Source of the DNA: Tsukamurella ocularis
GTDB lineage: Bacteria > Actinomycetota > Actinomycetes > Mycobacteriales > Mycobacteriaceae
Direction: 5' to 3'
Length of the DNA: 64,000 nucleotides
Assembly (NCBI RefSeq): GCF_024807615.1
Contig: NZ_JANUCJ010000003.1
Location: 1-64,000 of the forward strand
The position numbers were made by a program, and so were the translations under genes. How positions within the stretch are numbered: position 1 is the stretch's first letter; each line of letters opens with the position of its first letter. Below are positions 11,170 through 19,913 of the stretch, piece after piece. The notes beneath the pieces were generated by a model. The model made no database searches and had not been told where the DNA came from. It saw nothing but the letters and a program-made list of their open reading frames with translations.

Positions 11170-12372
11170 TTATCGGGCACCCGTCTTGGGCGATGTATCT
11201 GACCTCGCGGTTTCGGAGTAACGCTCCCGTAGGCGCGGCACGATCCGCGGCACCACGGTGACGACGAGGGCACACAGCAGGCCCGCGCCGAACAGGGGCG
11301 CGATGAGGGTCGGCGGCAGCATGGTGGATGCCGCGGCACTCAGGCCCAGCACACCCACCCACAGGTAGATGACCACCACGACACGGCGCTGACTGTGTCC
11401 GATCTGTAGCAGCCGATGATGCAGATGCATCTTGTCGGCGGTGAACGGGTGGACCCCGGCACGCGTGCGGCGCACGACGGCCAGCAGAAGGTCGAGCATC
11501 GGCACGAACATCACCGCCACCGCCAGCAGGAGCGGTAACAACAGCGCGAAGATATCGGTGGTTCCGTAGGCGTTCTGAGAGATGCGGCCCGACGCCGACG
11601 TCGACGCCGCCGCAAGGGTGAGGCCGAGGAGCATCGAGCCCGAGTCGCCCATGAAGATCCGGGCGGGCTGGAAGTTGTGCGGCAGGAAGCCCATACAGGC
11701 GCCGAAGAGCGCGGCCGTGATCAGGGCCGGGGGGTACGACGGTGCGTCGCCGCCCGAGTCGAACATCAACCCCACCGAGAAGATGAGGATCGCAAGGGCC
11801 GCCAGCGCGGCCACCCCCGCCAACAGGCCGTCGAGCCCGTCGATGAAGTTCATGGCGTTCACGGTGGCGACCGCCACCACCACGGTGAGAAGACCGGCTT
11901 GCAATTGGTCGAGCACCACAGTCGTGTTGATGCCCGGGACGTAGACCACGTTCCAGGCCACCCCCATCACCACCAGGAGGGAGGCGGCGAAGATCTGCCC
12001 GACCAGCTTCGTGAGGGCGTCCACACCCCAACGGTCGTCGATGATGCCGACGACCACGATCACCGCACCGGCGACCAGAACGGCGACGGCGTCCTTGGAG
12101 TAGGCGAAACCGCGGGTAAGCGCGGGCAACTGCGCGGCCAAGAAGATGCCCGCGACCATCCCGATGTAGATGCCCACACCGCCGAGACGCGGAGTCGGCA
12201 CCACATGGACATCGCGCGCCCGCGGGACGGCGACCGCACCGAAGCGGGTCGCGACGACCCGAACCAGCGACGTGGCGAAGAATGTGACAACTGCAGCTGT
12301 CAGCCCCACTACCAGCAATTCCCGCATCGGGACCCCGGCAGCACCGGCCCCGACGACCGTCCCGCCCAGCAT
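11170..12372 (-). CDS. wecA: Undecaprenyl-phosphate GlcNAc-1-phosphate transferase
   Basis: Membrane enzyme that transfers GlcNAc-1-phosphate from UDP-GlcNAc to decaprenyl/undecaprenyl phosphate, the first step of the arabinogalactan linker in Mycobacteriales. About 11 membrane helices are visible, with the family motifs RDVHVVPTPRLGG, DDRWGVD, NFIDGLDGL (catalytic Asp region), FMGDSGSM and DKMHLHHRLL. The M. tuberculosis homologue Rv1302 is likewise next to the atp operon. The start is uncertain: ATG at 12372 gives 400 aa; a later ATG at 12327 (MRELLVVGL) gives 385 aa and still keeps the first helix. Confidence 0.93.
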   Translation of the reverse strand: MLGGTVVGAGAAGVPMRELLVVGLTAAVVTFFATSLVRVVATRFGAVAVPRARDVHVVPTPRLGGVGIYIGMVAGIFLAAQLPALTRGFAYSKDAVAVLVAGAVIVVVGIIDDRWGVDALTKLVGQIFAASLLVVMGVAWNVVYVPGINTTVVLDQLQAGLLTVVVAVATVNAMNFIDGLDGLLAGVAALAALAILIFSVGLMFDSGGDAPSYPPALITAALFGACMGFLPHNFQPARIFMGDSGSMLLGLTLAAASTSASGRISQNAYGTTDIFALLLPLLLAVAVMFVPMLDLLLAVVRRTRAGVHPFTADKMHLHHRLLQIGHSQRRVVVVIYLWVGVLGLSAAASTMLPPTLIAPLFGAGLLCALVVTVVPRIVPRLRERYSETARSDTSPKTGAR

Positions 12373-12549
12373 CTCGATGTGCACGCGTGCGAATCTACTC
12401 GCACCGCCGAGCCGGATACTTCCGGCGGGCCAAGGCTTTGCGATGACACTTCGTCGCACCCCGCCTGACCTGAGCGGATGGACAGGATCCGCCCGACTGC
12501 CCGGGGGTTACTGACGAGTCGCTCACTCAGCGTCCGCGAAGCAGGCCAA

Positions 12550-12619
12550 TGACCCACATCACTCGGTGGACCGTTATAGTGTCCTCGGTCATACACCTGA
12601 GAACGCAGCATGTGGGTCA
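12550..12619. promoter_or_regulatory. Inverted repeat around the presumed mce promoter
   Basis: TGACCCACAT at 12550-12559 and its exact reverse complement at 12610-12619 flank a plus-strand -10-like TATAGT (12575-12580). The ATG/GTG region of yrbEA begins 33 nt further on. No good -35 is visible at 17 nt, as expected for an activated or regulated promoter. I infer a regulator-binding site for the mce operon, or for the divergent wecA. Confidence 0.45.
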
Positions 12620-12652
12620 CAGTGTGGCCACAGTCGAGAGGAGACGTTCGCG

Positions 12653-13510
12653 GTGACGCAATCCGTTGTGCAGGGCTCGACGCCTGCCAGGCGACCTTCC
12701 TACTGGTCGATCATCAGCAAGAACTTCTCCAGCACCGTCGTCGACTCGATCCGCACGATCGGTCGCAGCGTTCGGATGCTGATCATGTCGCTGGTAGCCC
12801 TGGTGACGGACACCGTCCGCGGCCGACTCCAGTGGAAGGAGGCGCTGAACCAGGTCTGGTACATGATCGGCGTCACCACCTTCCCGGGTGTCCTCATCGC
12901 GATCCCGTTCGGCATCGTCATCTCGATCCAGGTGGGCAACATCATCGCCCAGCTCGGCGCCGACTCGCTCCAGGGCGCCGCCGGCGGCCTCGCCGTCATC
13001 ACGCAGGGCGCCCCCATTGCCACCGGCCTGCTGCTCGCCGGCGCCGGCGCCTCCGCCATCGCCGCCGACCTCGGCGCCCGCACCATCCGCGAAGAGACGG
13101 ATGCGATGCGCGTCATGGGCATCAACCCGCTCAACCGCCTCGTGGTGCCCCGACTGCTCGCCGCGTGGATCGTCGCGCCGCTGCTCAACATCCTCGTGAT
13201 CGCCATCGGCACACTCGCCGGGTATCTGGTGGCCGTGGGCGGCCAGGGCGTGACGCCCGGTGCCTATTGGCTGTCGTTCGGCTCCTTCGCACACCCCGTT
13301 GACGTGTGGATCTCGCTGATCAAGTCCCTGATCTTCGGCACTGTGATCGCGATCATCGGCTGCCAGCGCGGCCTCGAGGCCCGCGGCGGCTCGCGCGGCG
13401 TCGCCGACGCGGTGAACGCGACCGTCGTCCTCTCCTTCGTCGTCATCTTCGGGTTGAACCTGCTCATCACGCAGGTCACCACGATGTTCTTCCCGATGCA
13501 GGTGGGCTGA
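12653..13510 (+). CDS. yrbEA: YrbE family permease subunit A of the Mce system
   Basis: A 285-aa MlaE/YrbE-type integral membrane protein, one of two permease subunits that work with the Mce proteins and an MceG-type ATPase encoded elsewhere to import lipids. It has several membrane helices and the conserved permease region (GARTIREETDAMRVMGINPLNRLVVPRLL) that contacts the ATPase. The GTG start at 12653 has a good ribosome site (GAGAGGAG, 12637-12644). The gene ends in QVG-stop, the same sequence that ends each unit of the 57-bp repeat immediately downstream. Confidence 0.95.
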   Translation: MTQSVVQGSTPARRPSYWSIISKNFSSTVVDSIRTIGRSVRMLIMSLVALVTDTVRGRLQWKEALNQVWYMIGVTTFPGVLIAIPFGIVISIQVGNIIAQLGADSLQGAAGGLAVITQGAPIATGLLLAGAGASAIAADLGARTIREETDAMRVMGINPLNRLVVPRLLAAWIVAPLLNILVIAIGTLAGYLVAVGGQGVTPGAYWLSFGSFAHPVDVWISLIKSLIFGTVIAIIGCQRGLEARGGSRGVADAVNATVVLSFVVIFGLNLLITQVTTMFFPMQVG

Positions 13511-13513
13511 CCC

Positions 13514-13567
13514 ATGACCGACTCTCGTAGGGCACAACCCTCTTCATCCCCGACGCAGGTGGGCTGA
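13514..13567 (+). CDS. Mini-ORF 1 in the 57-bp repeat
   Basis: Predicted peptide MTDSRRAQPSSSPTQVG. It starts 3 nt after the yrbEA stop and is preceded by AGGTGGG. Whether the peptide matters, or only the act of translation, cannot be told from the sequence. Confidence 0.4.
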   Translation: MTDSRRAQPSSSPTQVG

Positions 13568-13570
13568 CCC

Positions 13571-13624
13571 ATGACCGACTCTCGTAGGGCACAACCCTCT
13601 TCATCCCCGACGCAGGTGGGCTGA
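13571..13624 (+). CDS. Mini-ORF 2 in the 57-bp repeat
   Basis: Identical to mini-ORF 1 at the nucleotide level, with the same Shine-Dalgarno-like element supplied by the end of the previous unit. Confidence 0.4.
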   Translation: MTDSRRAQPSSSPTQVG

Positions 13625-13627
13625 CCC

Positions 13628-13681
13628 ATGCGCCACCGCACCGTCGTACCGACCGCCTCCGTTCCTGAACAGGTGAGCTGA
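13628..13681 (+). CDS. Mini-ORF 3, diverged unit
   Basis: Predicted peptide MRHRTVVPTASVPEQVS. It has the same length and stop position as units 1 and 2 but a different sequence. It ends 3 nt before the ATG of yrbEB, and its tail AGGTGAGC is the obvious ribosome site for yrbEB. Confidence 0.35.
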   Translation: MRHRTVVPTASVPEQVS

Positions 13682-13684
13682 TAC

Positions 13685-14548
13685 ATGGCAACCGTTTACC
13701 GCCCTCGGGGCACCCGTTGGTTCTTCAACCTGTTCGGTGCATCCGGATCGGCCTGGAGCCTCTTCGACACCATCGGCCACGTCGTCTCCTTCATCGCCGA
13801 AGTCATCCGCACCGTCCCGCACGCGATCAAGCACTACCGGTCGCAGATCATGTACATCCTCACGGACATCACGTGGGGCCGCGGCGCCCTCGTCGTCGGC
13901 GGCGGCACCGCGCCGGTGCTGGCGGTCCTCGGCATCACCGTCGGTGGCATCGTCGCCGTGCAGGGCTTCGCCATCCTCAACATGCTCGGCATGGGCCCGC
14001 TGACGGCCGTGGTCGCCTCGTTCGCGAACACCCGTGAATTCGCCCCGATGCTCGCGGGAGTCGGCTTCGCAGCGCAGGCCGGCTGTCGTATGACCGCCGA
14101 GATCGGCGCCATGCGCATCAACGAGGAGATCGACGCGCTCGAGTCCCTCGGCCTGCGCTCGGTGTCCTTCGTGGTGACCACCCGCGTGCTCGCCGGCCTG
14201 ATCGCGGTGGTCCCCGTCTACCTGATCACCCTGATCCTGTCCTGGCTCTCCTGCGCCTGGGTGGTGAAATCGGTGTACGGCATGCCATCCGGCACATACG
14301 ACCACTACTTCAGTCAGTTCGTGAGCGGGTCAGACATCGTCTTCTCCGTGATCAAGGTGGCCGTGTTCCTCACTGCCGTGATCGTCATCCACTGCTACCA
14401 GGGCTTCTTCGCCTCCGGTGGTCCGGAGGGCGTCGGTACGGCCTCCGGCCGGGCAATCCGCGCCAGTCTCGTGGCCGTCGTCGTCCTCAACCTCGTCATG
14501 ACCGTCGCGCTGTGGGGCTTCACCTCCCCGGTCTACTTCAAGGGGTAA
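13685..14548 (+). CDS. yrbEB: YrbE family permease subunit B of the Mce system
   Basis: A 287-aa second MlaE-type permease subunit. It has multiple membrane helices and the conserved cytoplasmic segment AEIGAMRINEEIDALESLGLR, which has the EExDAL motif of the family. It pairs with YrbEA to form the inner-membrane permease. The ATG at 13685 follows the third repeat unit; mceA begins 3 nt after its stop. Confidence 0.95.
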   Translation: MATVYRPRGTRWFFNLFGASGSAWSLFDTIGHVVSFIAEVIRTVPHAIKHYRSQIMYILTDITWGRGALVVGGGTAPVLAVLGITVGGIVAVQGFAILNMLGMGPLTAVVASFANTREFAPMLAGVGFAAQAGCRMTAEIGAMRINEEIDALESLGLRSVSFVVTTRVLAGLIAVVPVYLITLILSWLSCAWVVKSVYGMPSGTYDHYFSQFVSGSDIVFSVIKVAVFLTAVIVIHCYQGFFASGGPEGVGTASGRAIRASLVAVVVLNLVMTVALWGFTSPVYFKG

Positions 14549-14551
14549 CCA

Positions 14552-15715
14552 ATGGGAGTCGTTTCCGTACCAGGAATGTCGATCGAGAGGTCGGTGCTGC
14601 GCCGCCGCGGGCTCATCGCGGTCGCCATCATCCTTGCGATCGTGCTCGTCGGGTGGCTGGTCAAGGCCCTGTGGCCCAAGGACGAGTTCTCGTTCACGCT
14701 CCGCTCCCCCGCTGTGGCGGCAGGCATCAAAGACGGCGCGCCCGTCCGGATCCAAGGCATCAAGGTCGGTGAGGTCACCGGCATCTCCGCCCTGGGCAAC
14801 GGCCAGCAGGGCGTAAAGGTCACGATGAAGTCGGCCGACGGCAAGTCACTGACCAACAATGTCGAGGCCGCCTACTCCGCCGGCAACTTGTTCGGCGTCT
14901 CCGAGGTCATCCTCACCCCGCACGACGGTGGCGGCACGCTCCAGGAAGGCGCCCAGATCGCGCCCACGAAGCCGATCACCGACAACACCGTCTCGAACAT
15001 GATCATGACGATCGGCGACGTGAACAGCGATGCCCTGCGCCCGCACATGAGCCAGATCCTGCTGAACTTCGACGCCTCGTCGAAGGCCATGCTCCCGCTC
15101 TTCAGCGCCCTCGGCAGTGTGGCGCAGGCTGTGCAGGACACGCAGCGACTGACGACCGCGCAGACCTTCCCGGTGATCACGCAGGCCATAGAGAACGCCG
15201 ACGCCACGACCGCGGCGCTCATCCCCGCCGTGAAGACGCTGTTCGACTACTCGCCGGTGCACGACAAGACGTGGGTCAACCGCGGCAAGGCGACGCTGGA
15301 TGCGCTCACCAACGAGAGGGACAGCCTGACCGCCGCGTTGCAGAAGATTCTCGATCCGAAGGCCCTGGCGGGACTCCAGACGGCGACGCCGATGCTGGTG
15401 GCCCTGATGCAGCCGCTGCTCAACGCCTTCCCGAACGGAAGCGCGACGGGCGTCGGCATCCAGATCGGGCAGCTGATCGACAACGTCCGCAAGGCCATGC
15501 CGAACACCCCGAACGGGCCGGTGCTGAACCTGCGGTTGTCGGTCGACTACCCTGCCATCGGCGCAATGCTGCCACCTGCACCGACGTTCACCTACATCCC
15601 GCCGAAGCCGGGCGACAAGCCCACCGAGGCGAAGCCGGGCGAGACCACCCCGTCGCAGGGCGCACCGGCACCCGCGAAGCCGAGCACCCCGACGTCCACG
15701 AAGCCTGGGAGCTGA
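14552..15715 (+). CDS. mceA: Mce family protein A
   Basis: A 387-aa cell-envelope lipid-transfer subunit. It has an N-terminal membrane anchor (about residues 19-40, LIAVAIILAIVLVGWLVKAL), an MCE/MlaD domain (about 45-125), a helical MCE-C region and a Pro/Thr/Lys-rich disordered tail (about 345-387). A shorter start at MSIERSVLRRRG (14576) is also possible. It is the third gene of the operon. Confidence 0.93.
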   Translation: MGVVSVPGMSIERSVLRRRGLIAVAIILAIVLVGWLVKALWPKDEFSFTLRSPAVAAGIKDGAPVRIQGIKVGEVTGISALGNGQQGVKVTMKSADGKSLTNNVEAAYSAGNLFGVSEVILTPHDGGGTLQEGAQIAPTKPITDNTVSNMIMTIGDVNSDALRPHMSQILLNFDASSKAMLPLFSALGSVAQAVQDTQRLTTAQTFPVITQAIENADATTAALIPAVKTLFDYSPVHDKTWVNRGKATLDALTNERDSLTAALQKILDPKALAGLQTATPMLVALMQPLLNAFPNGSATGVGIQIGQLIDNVRKAMPNTPNGPVLNLRLSVDYPAIGAMLPPAPTFTYIPPKPGDKPTEAKPGETTPSQGAPAPAKPSTPTSTKPGS

Positions 15716-15722
15716 GCCAACG

Positions 15723-16757
15723 ATGAAGTCAATGAAGGCGACCTCGATCAAGATCGCGGTCTTCGCCGCGGTGATGATCCTGCTCCTCGTGCTTGTGATG
15801 CAGGCACTGACCCGGCCGCCCCAGGGCGACCTCGACACCTTCCACGCCGAATTCAAGGACGTGTCCGGCCTCAAGGTCGGCGACGACGTGCGCATGCTCG
15901 GCGTGCAGGTGGGCAAGGTCAAGGACATCGCGGTGAAGCAGTCCTCGGACCACCGGCTCTCCAACGCGGCCGTGACGTTCTCGGTGCAGCGCGACCGCAC
16001 GTTCCGTACCGACGACACACTGGCCATCCGGTACCAGAACCTCACCGGTTCTCGGTTCCTGGAGGTGCGCCCCACGCCGAAGAGCACGGCCGCCGAGGTG
16101 AAGCCCGGCAGCACGATCGAGGAGAAGTACACGCAGTCCTCGTTCGACATCACGTCGGTCTTCGTCGGGCTCAAGCCGGTCCTGTCCACGCTGAATGCCG
16201 ACGACATCAACCACCTGACGCAGTCGGTGCTCGCGGTGATCCAGGGCAACGGCGAAGGCCTCGGGCCGCTGCTCGGCTCGCTCGACAAGCTGATGGCGGT
16301 GAGCAACGACCGGCAGCGCGTCCTGACCCAGCTCATCACGAACCTCGGTTCGGTCTCGGAGTCCATCGGCGGGGCCTCCCCCGGCCTGACGAAGGTGCTC
16401 CAGCAGCTCGACGTCTTCGCCCGCACCCTGGCGAGCAACATCGACTCGATGCGCGAGTGGTCCGACAAGACCTCGGGCGTGGTGAGCCGCACGAACGCAC
16501 TGCTCGCGGCGCTGGGACTCACGCCCAACGAGAACCCGCCGCTCGACGCCATCGTCAGCAACGCGATGCCCATGGCCGAGCAACTGGTCAACGCCCTCGC
16601 GACCCTCCCCGGCATCGTCCAGATCCTGAACGAGGGCACGAAGCCGCAAGCGGGCCCCGCGGTCTCGACCACCTGCAGCAAGGGCCAGGCCAAGCTCCCC
16701 GGCATGATGAATCTCTTCGTCGCAGGTCAGAAGGTGACGGTATGCAATCCAAAGTGA
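15723..16757 (+). CDS. mceB: Mce family protein B
   Basis: 344 aa with an N-terminal anchor (about residues 9-30, IKIAVFAAVMILLLVLVMQAL), an MCE domain (FKDVSGLKVGDDVRMLGVQVGKV) and a long helical C-terminal part ending with two Cys residues. It starts 7 nt after mceA. Its last 16 nt overlap mceC. Confidence 0.94.
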   Translation: MKSMKATSIKIAVFAAVMILLLVLVMQALTRPPQGDLDTFHAEFKDVSGLKVGDDVRMLGVQVGKVKDIAVKQSSDHRLSNAAVTFSVQRDRTFRTDDTLAIRYQNLTGSRFLEVRPTPKSTAAEVKPGSTIEEKYTQSSFDITSVFVGLKPVLSTLNADDINHLTQSVLAVIQGNGEGLGPLLGSLDKLMAVSNDRQRVLTQLITNLGSVSESIGGASPGLTKVLQQLDVFARTLASNIDSMREWSDKTSGVVSRTNALLAALGLTPNENPPLDAIVSNAMPMAEQLVNALATLPGIVQILNEGTKPQAGPAVSTTCSKGQAKLPGMMNLFVAGQKVTVCNPK

Positions 16758-17761
16758 ACCTCTTCAACCGTCCGCTGCCGACGGCCGCACAGGATCGCCG
16801 GTACCAGCTGAACTGGGGCATCGTCGGCGCGCTCATCGCCGTCATCGTCCTCGCGATCTGCAGCTACCTCTTCGTCTTCCAGCCGGGCACCAAGGAGTAC
16901 TCGGCGGACTTCAAGGAGGCGCAGGCCGTGCGGACCGGCGTCGACGTCCGTGTGGCCGGCATCAGCGTCGGCTCCATCTCCGACGTCGAGCTGCTCGACG
17001 ACCGGGTGCGCGTGAAGTTCCGCGTCGACAAGGACATCTTCCTCGGTGACGCGACCACCGCGTCGATGAAGATGCTCACCACTGTCGGCGGCTACTACAT
17101 GGCGCTGACCCCGATGGGCACGACGAACCTCGGCGACAAGCCGATCCCGCCGGAGCGGGTGTCGATGCCGTACAGCCTCCTGGAGACCTTCCAGCAGGCG
17201 ACCCCGAAGGTCGAGAAGATCAAGGCGACGCCGATCCGCGAGTCCATGTCCCAGCTGAACCAAGCGCTCGAAGACCAGCCGGAGTCGATCCGGAACACGG
17301 TCGGCACCTTCAACAAGATGTTCGAGAACATCTTGCGCCAGCAGGACCAGGCGGGCGACTTCGTCAAGGTGATGGGCGAATACTCGACGACGATCAACCA
17401 GAACGGCGACCTGCTGCTCTCGCTGATGCGGAACATGAGCACGTTCTTCTCCGCCGCCGAGGTGAACCTGGCCGGCTTCAAGAGCTACCTCACGAACACC
17501 ACGCAGCTCGTGCAGCGCCTCGGTCCCCTGCTCAACGTCTACCTCAACAATGTGGATCCGCTCGCCAGTCGCTTCGACGCGCTGGTGGCCAAGGCCCGCG
17601 AGGTGGTGCAGCAGGCTGAGCCCGCGATCGCCAACGCCAAAGAGATGCTGGCCGGCCTGCAGAAGACGATCGCGCCCGACGGCACGATCCAGCTGAACCA
17701 GTCCGAGCAGACCTTCCTCGCGACCAATGTCTGCATTCCGAGCCCGGGGGTGACCTGCTGA
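16742..17761 (+). CDS. mceC: Mce family protein C
   Basis: 339 aa, starting MQSKVNLFNRPLPTAAQ. It has an anchor at about residues 24-45 (WGIVGALIAVIVLAICSYLFV), an MCE domain (AQAVRTGVDVRVAGISVGSI) and a helical C-terminal half with many Asn and Gln. The ATG at 16742 lies inside mceB, and its stop overlaps the ATG of mceD by 1 nt (TGATG), implying coupled translation. Confidence 0.94.
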   Translation: MQSKVNLFNRPLPTAAQDRRYQLNWGIVGALIAVIVLAICSYLFVFQPGTKEYSADFKEAQAVRTGVDVRVAGISVGSISDVELLDDRVRVKFRVDKDIFLGDATTASMKMLTTVGGYYMALTPMGTTNLGDKPIPPERVSMPYSLLETFQQATPKVEKIKATPIRESMSQLNQALEDQPESIRNTVGTFNKMFENILRQQDQAGDFVKVMGEYSTTINQNGDLLLSLMRNMSTFFSAAEVNLAGFKSYLTNTTQLVQRLGPLLNVYLNNVDPLASRFDALVAKAREVVQQAEPAIANAKEMLAGLQKTIAPDGTIQLNQSEQTFLATNVCIPSPGVTC

Positions 17762-18864
17762 TGCGTAAGTTCCTCGCTTCCCGCGGCGCGATGTCCGCGT
17801 TCGTGGTCATCGTCGCCGCCGCACTGGTCCTCGGCGGTGTGGCCTTCAAGGGCCTCACCACCAAGACCACCTCGTACTGCGCCGATCTCGACAACTCGGT
17901 GGGCCTGTTCACCGGCAGCAAGGTGGCACAGTTCGGCTACCCGATCGGCGAGATCACCAAGATCACCCCGAACGGGGCCACGACCCGCGTCGACTTCGAC
18001 CTGCCCGCCGACCGCAAGCTGCCGACCAACGTCGGCGTCGTCGCGATCGCGGACTCGCTGGTCGCCCAGCGCCGCCTGGAGCTCCTCCAGACCTACACGG
18101 GCGGCCCGACGTGGCAGCCCGGCAAGTGCATCACCAACACCAAGACGCCGCTGTCGATCACCGAGTCGCTGCAGGCTGTCTCGAAGGTCGTCGACGACCT
18201 GACGGTGGGCGGCGGTGACGAGGAGTTCCGCAAGGCAATGGCGTCCATCCCCGCGCTCAACAAGGCGACGCAGGGCACGGGCCCGGAGATCTCCGCGCTC
18301 ACCAACAAGCTCGGCGAGCTGATGCGCAACCCCGGCCCCGGCATGAGCGACGTGGCGGCGATCCTCGACGCCTTCGCCCCCGCGTCCGACGGCCTGGTCC
18401 AGAACTGGGACGAGATGCGCGCCTTCCTCACGAAGTACGCGTTCCGCATCAAGAATGTCGGCGAGCCGCTGATGGATACCGGTATCGGCGCCTTCCCCCA
18501 GCTGGTCCCGCTGGTGAAGGTACTGTCCACGGTCTTCGACAAATACGGCGCCTTCATCGCCCCTCTGCTCGAGGTCACGGTTCCCACCACGACCCTGCTG
18601 GCGGCGACGACGAAGCAGTTCGGCGACCTGCTCAACATCCTGCCGCCGCTCATCCGCGCCTTCCAGGTGAGCGTCGACAAGAAGACCCTCGCCACCAAGA
18701 TCACGTACCGGCCGCCGTCAGCGCTGGTGCCGTCGAAGAACCCGGCCCAGACCTGCAACAACCTGAACCGGTTCGCACCGGGCCAGTGCACGGTCGCCGA
18801 TGCGGGCCACGTCAACGTGGAGCTCATCTCCACGGTCCTGCGCGCGACGGGAGCGGCGTACTGA
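17761..18864 (+). CDS. mceD: Mce family protein D
   Basis: 367 aa with an N-terminal anchor (about residues 11-30), an MCE domain (SVGLFTGSKVAQFGYPIGEI) and a helical C-terminal region ending in a Cys-containing segment (PAQTCNNLNRFAPGQC). Its stop overlaps mceE by 1 nt. Confidence 0.94.
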   Translation: MRKFLASRGAMSAFVVIVAAALVLGGVAFKGLTTKTTSYCADLDNSVGLFTGSKVAQFGYPIGEITKITPNGATTRVDFDLPADRKLPTNVGVVAIADSLVAQRRLELLQTYTGGPTWQPGKCITNTKTPLSITESLQAVSKVVDDLTVGGGDEEFRKAMASIPALNKATQGTGPEISALTNKLGELMRNPGPGMSDVAAILDAFAPASDGLVQNWDEMRAFLTKYAFRIKNVGEPLMDTGIGAFPQLVPLVKVLSTVFDKYGAFIAPLLEVTVPTTTLLAATTKQFGDLLNILPPLIRAFQVSVDKKTLATKITYRPPSALVPSKNPAQTCNNLNRFAPGQCTVADAGHVNVELISTVLRATGAAY

Positions 18865-19913
18865 TGCGCAACCCACTGAACAGGCGTGCCCTCGCGATGG
18901 GCGTGGCCACCGTCGCCACCGGCACGGTGCTCGCCGGCTGCGGCTCGGTGCCCTTCAACCCGTCGGCGATCCCCGCCCCCGGCCAGCCGGGCGGCGGCGA
19001 CGGCTACGTCGTGCACCTCGACTTCACGAACGTCCTCAACCTGCCCGACCGGGCGCGCGTCGTCTTCGACGGCGTGGTCTCCGGCCGCCTGCAGAAGGTG
19101 ACGCTCGAGGAGGGCAAGGCCGTCGTCGACGTCAAGATCAACAACGGCGTGCAGGTGCCCAACACGGTCACCGCGACGCTGCAGCAGGACACGATCCTCG
19201 GCGACACCTACGTGGCTCTCAAGACCACGCCGGGCAAGCCGGGTACCCCCCTGAAGGGCGGCGACACGCTGCCGACGACGCAGACCAAGCCGCCGACTCA
19301 GATCGAGGACATCCTCGCCGACCTGGCGAACTTCCTCGGCAGCGGAAGCCTGATGCAGCTGCAGGACACCTTCAGCCGGATCAACAGCAACCTGCCGGCA
19401 GATCCCCAGAAGCTCTCGGGCCTGGTCAAGACGGTCTCGCAAACCGTGGTCGACCTCGGCGCGCAGAGCGACAACGTCAGCCAGGCGATCACCTCGGTCG
19501 GCGGCCTCGTGACCACGGTCAACGACAACGACCAGATCCTCGTCGCTCTGCTCAAGCCGACCGACGACTGGTTCGGGGACACACTCGACCTGACCACCGG
19601 CGCGATCAAGTTGCTCAGCCGGCTGTCCGACGCGCTCTCTCCGCTGATCTTCACCGCGCCGCTGCTCGACGCCTCGACGGCGACCGTCGCGGGCGTGATC
19701 AAGCCGCTGATGTTCCCGGGCTGGCCGAACATGAACGGCCGACAGGCGAACCTGGCGAACCTTGAGGACCTGTTGAAGAACAAGATCCTGCCGTTCCTCT
19801 CCAGCGGCGCCAAGGTCAACGTCAAGGAGCTGGGCACCAACGGGAACGTGCCCACTTCCGATGCCGCCCGCCAGGCGGTCAACAACCTTCGGATGGTGGG
19901 AGCAGTTCCGTGA
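18864..19913 (+). CDS. mceE: Mce family lipoprotein E
   Basis: A 349-aa lipoprotein of the Mce complex. The signal peptide ends in a lipobox (TVLAGC, Cys26), as expected because the fifth Mce protein is the lipoprotein (LprK/LprN class). An MCE domain (NVLNLPDRARVVFDGVVSGRL) follows. It overlaps mceD by 1 nt and mceF by 4 nt. Confidence 0.94.
   Translation: MRNPLNRRALAMGVATVATGTVLAGCGSVPFNPSAIPAPGQPGGGDGYVVHLDFTNVLNLPDRARVVFDGVVSGRLQKVTLEEGKAVVDVKINNGVQVPNTVTATLQQDTILGDTYVALKTTPGKPGTPLKGGDTLPTTQTKPPTQIEDILADLANFLGSGSLMQLQDTFSRINSNLPADPQKLSGLVKTVSQTVVDLGAQSDNVSQAITSVGGLVTTVNDNDQILVALLKPTDDWFGDTLDLTTGAIKLLSRLSDALSPLIFTAPLLDASTATVAGVIKPLMFPGWPNMNGRQANLANLEDLLKNKILPFLSSGAKVNVKELGTNGNVPTSDAARQAVNNLRMVGAVP

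Larger units (their letters stand above)
13511..13681 (+). repeat. 57-bp tandem repeat carrying mini-ORFs
   Basis: Units at 13511-13567 and 13568-13624 are identical over 57 bp. A third unit at 13625-13681 keeps the exact period but has diverged inside. Each unit is CCC (or CCC-like), ATG, 17 codons and TGA. The shared end CAGGTGGGCTGA places a Shine-Dalgarno-like AGGTGGG before the next ATG. The third unit ends CAGGTGAGCTGATAC directly before the ATG of yrbEB. Confidence 0.95.

Noticed and set aside
13511-13681. 57-bp repeat as a CRISPR array
   Set aside because: Units are directly adjacent with no spacers, and there are no cas genes.
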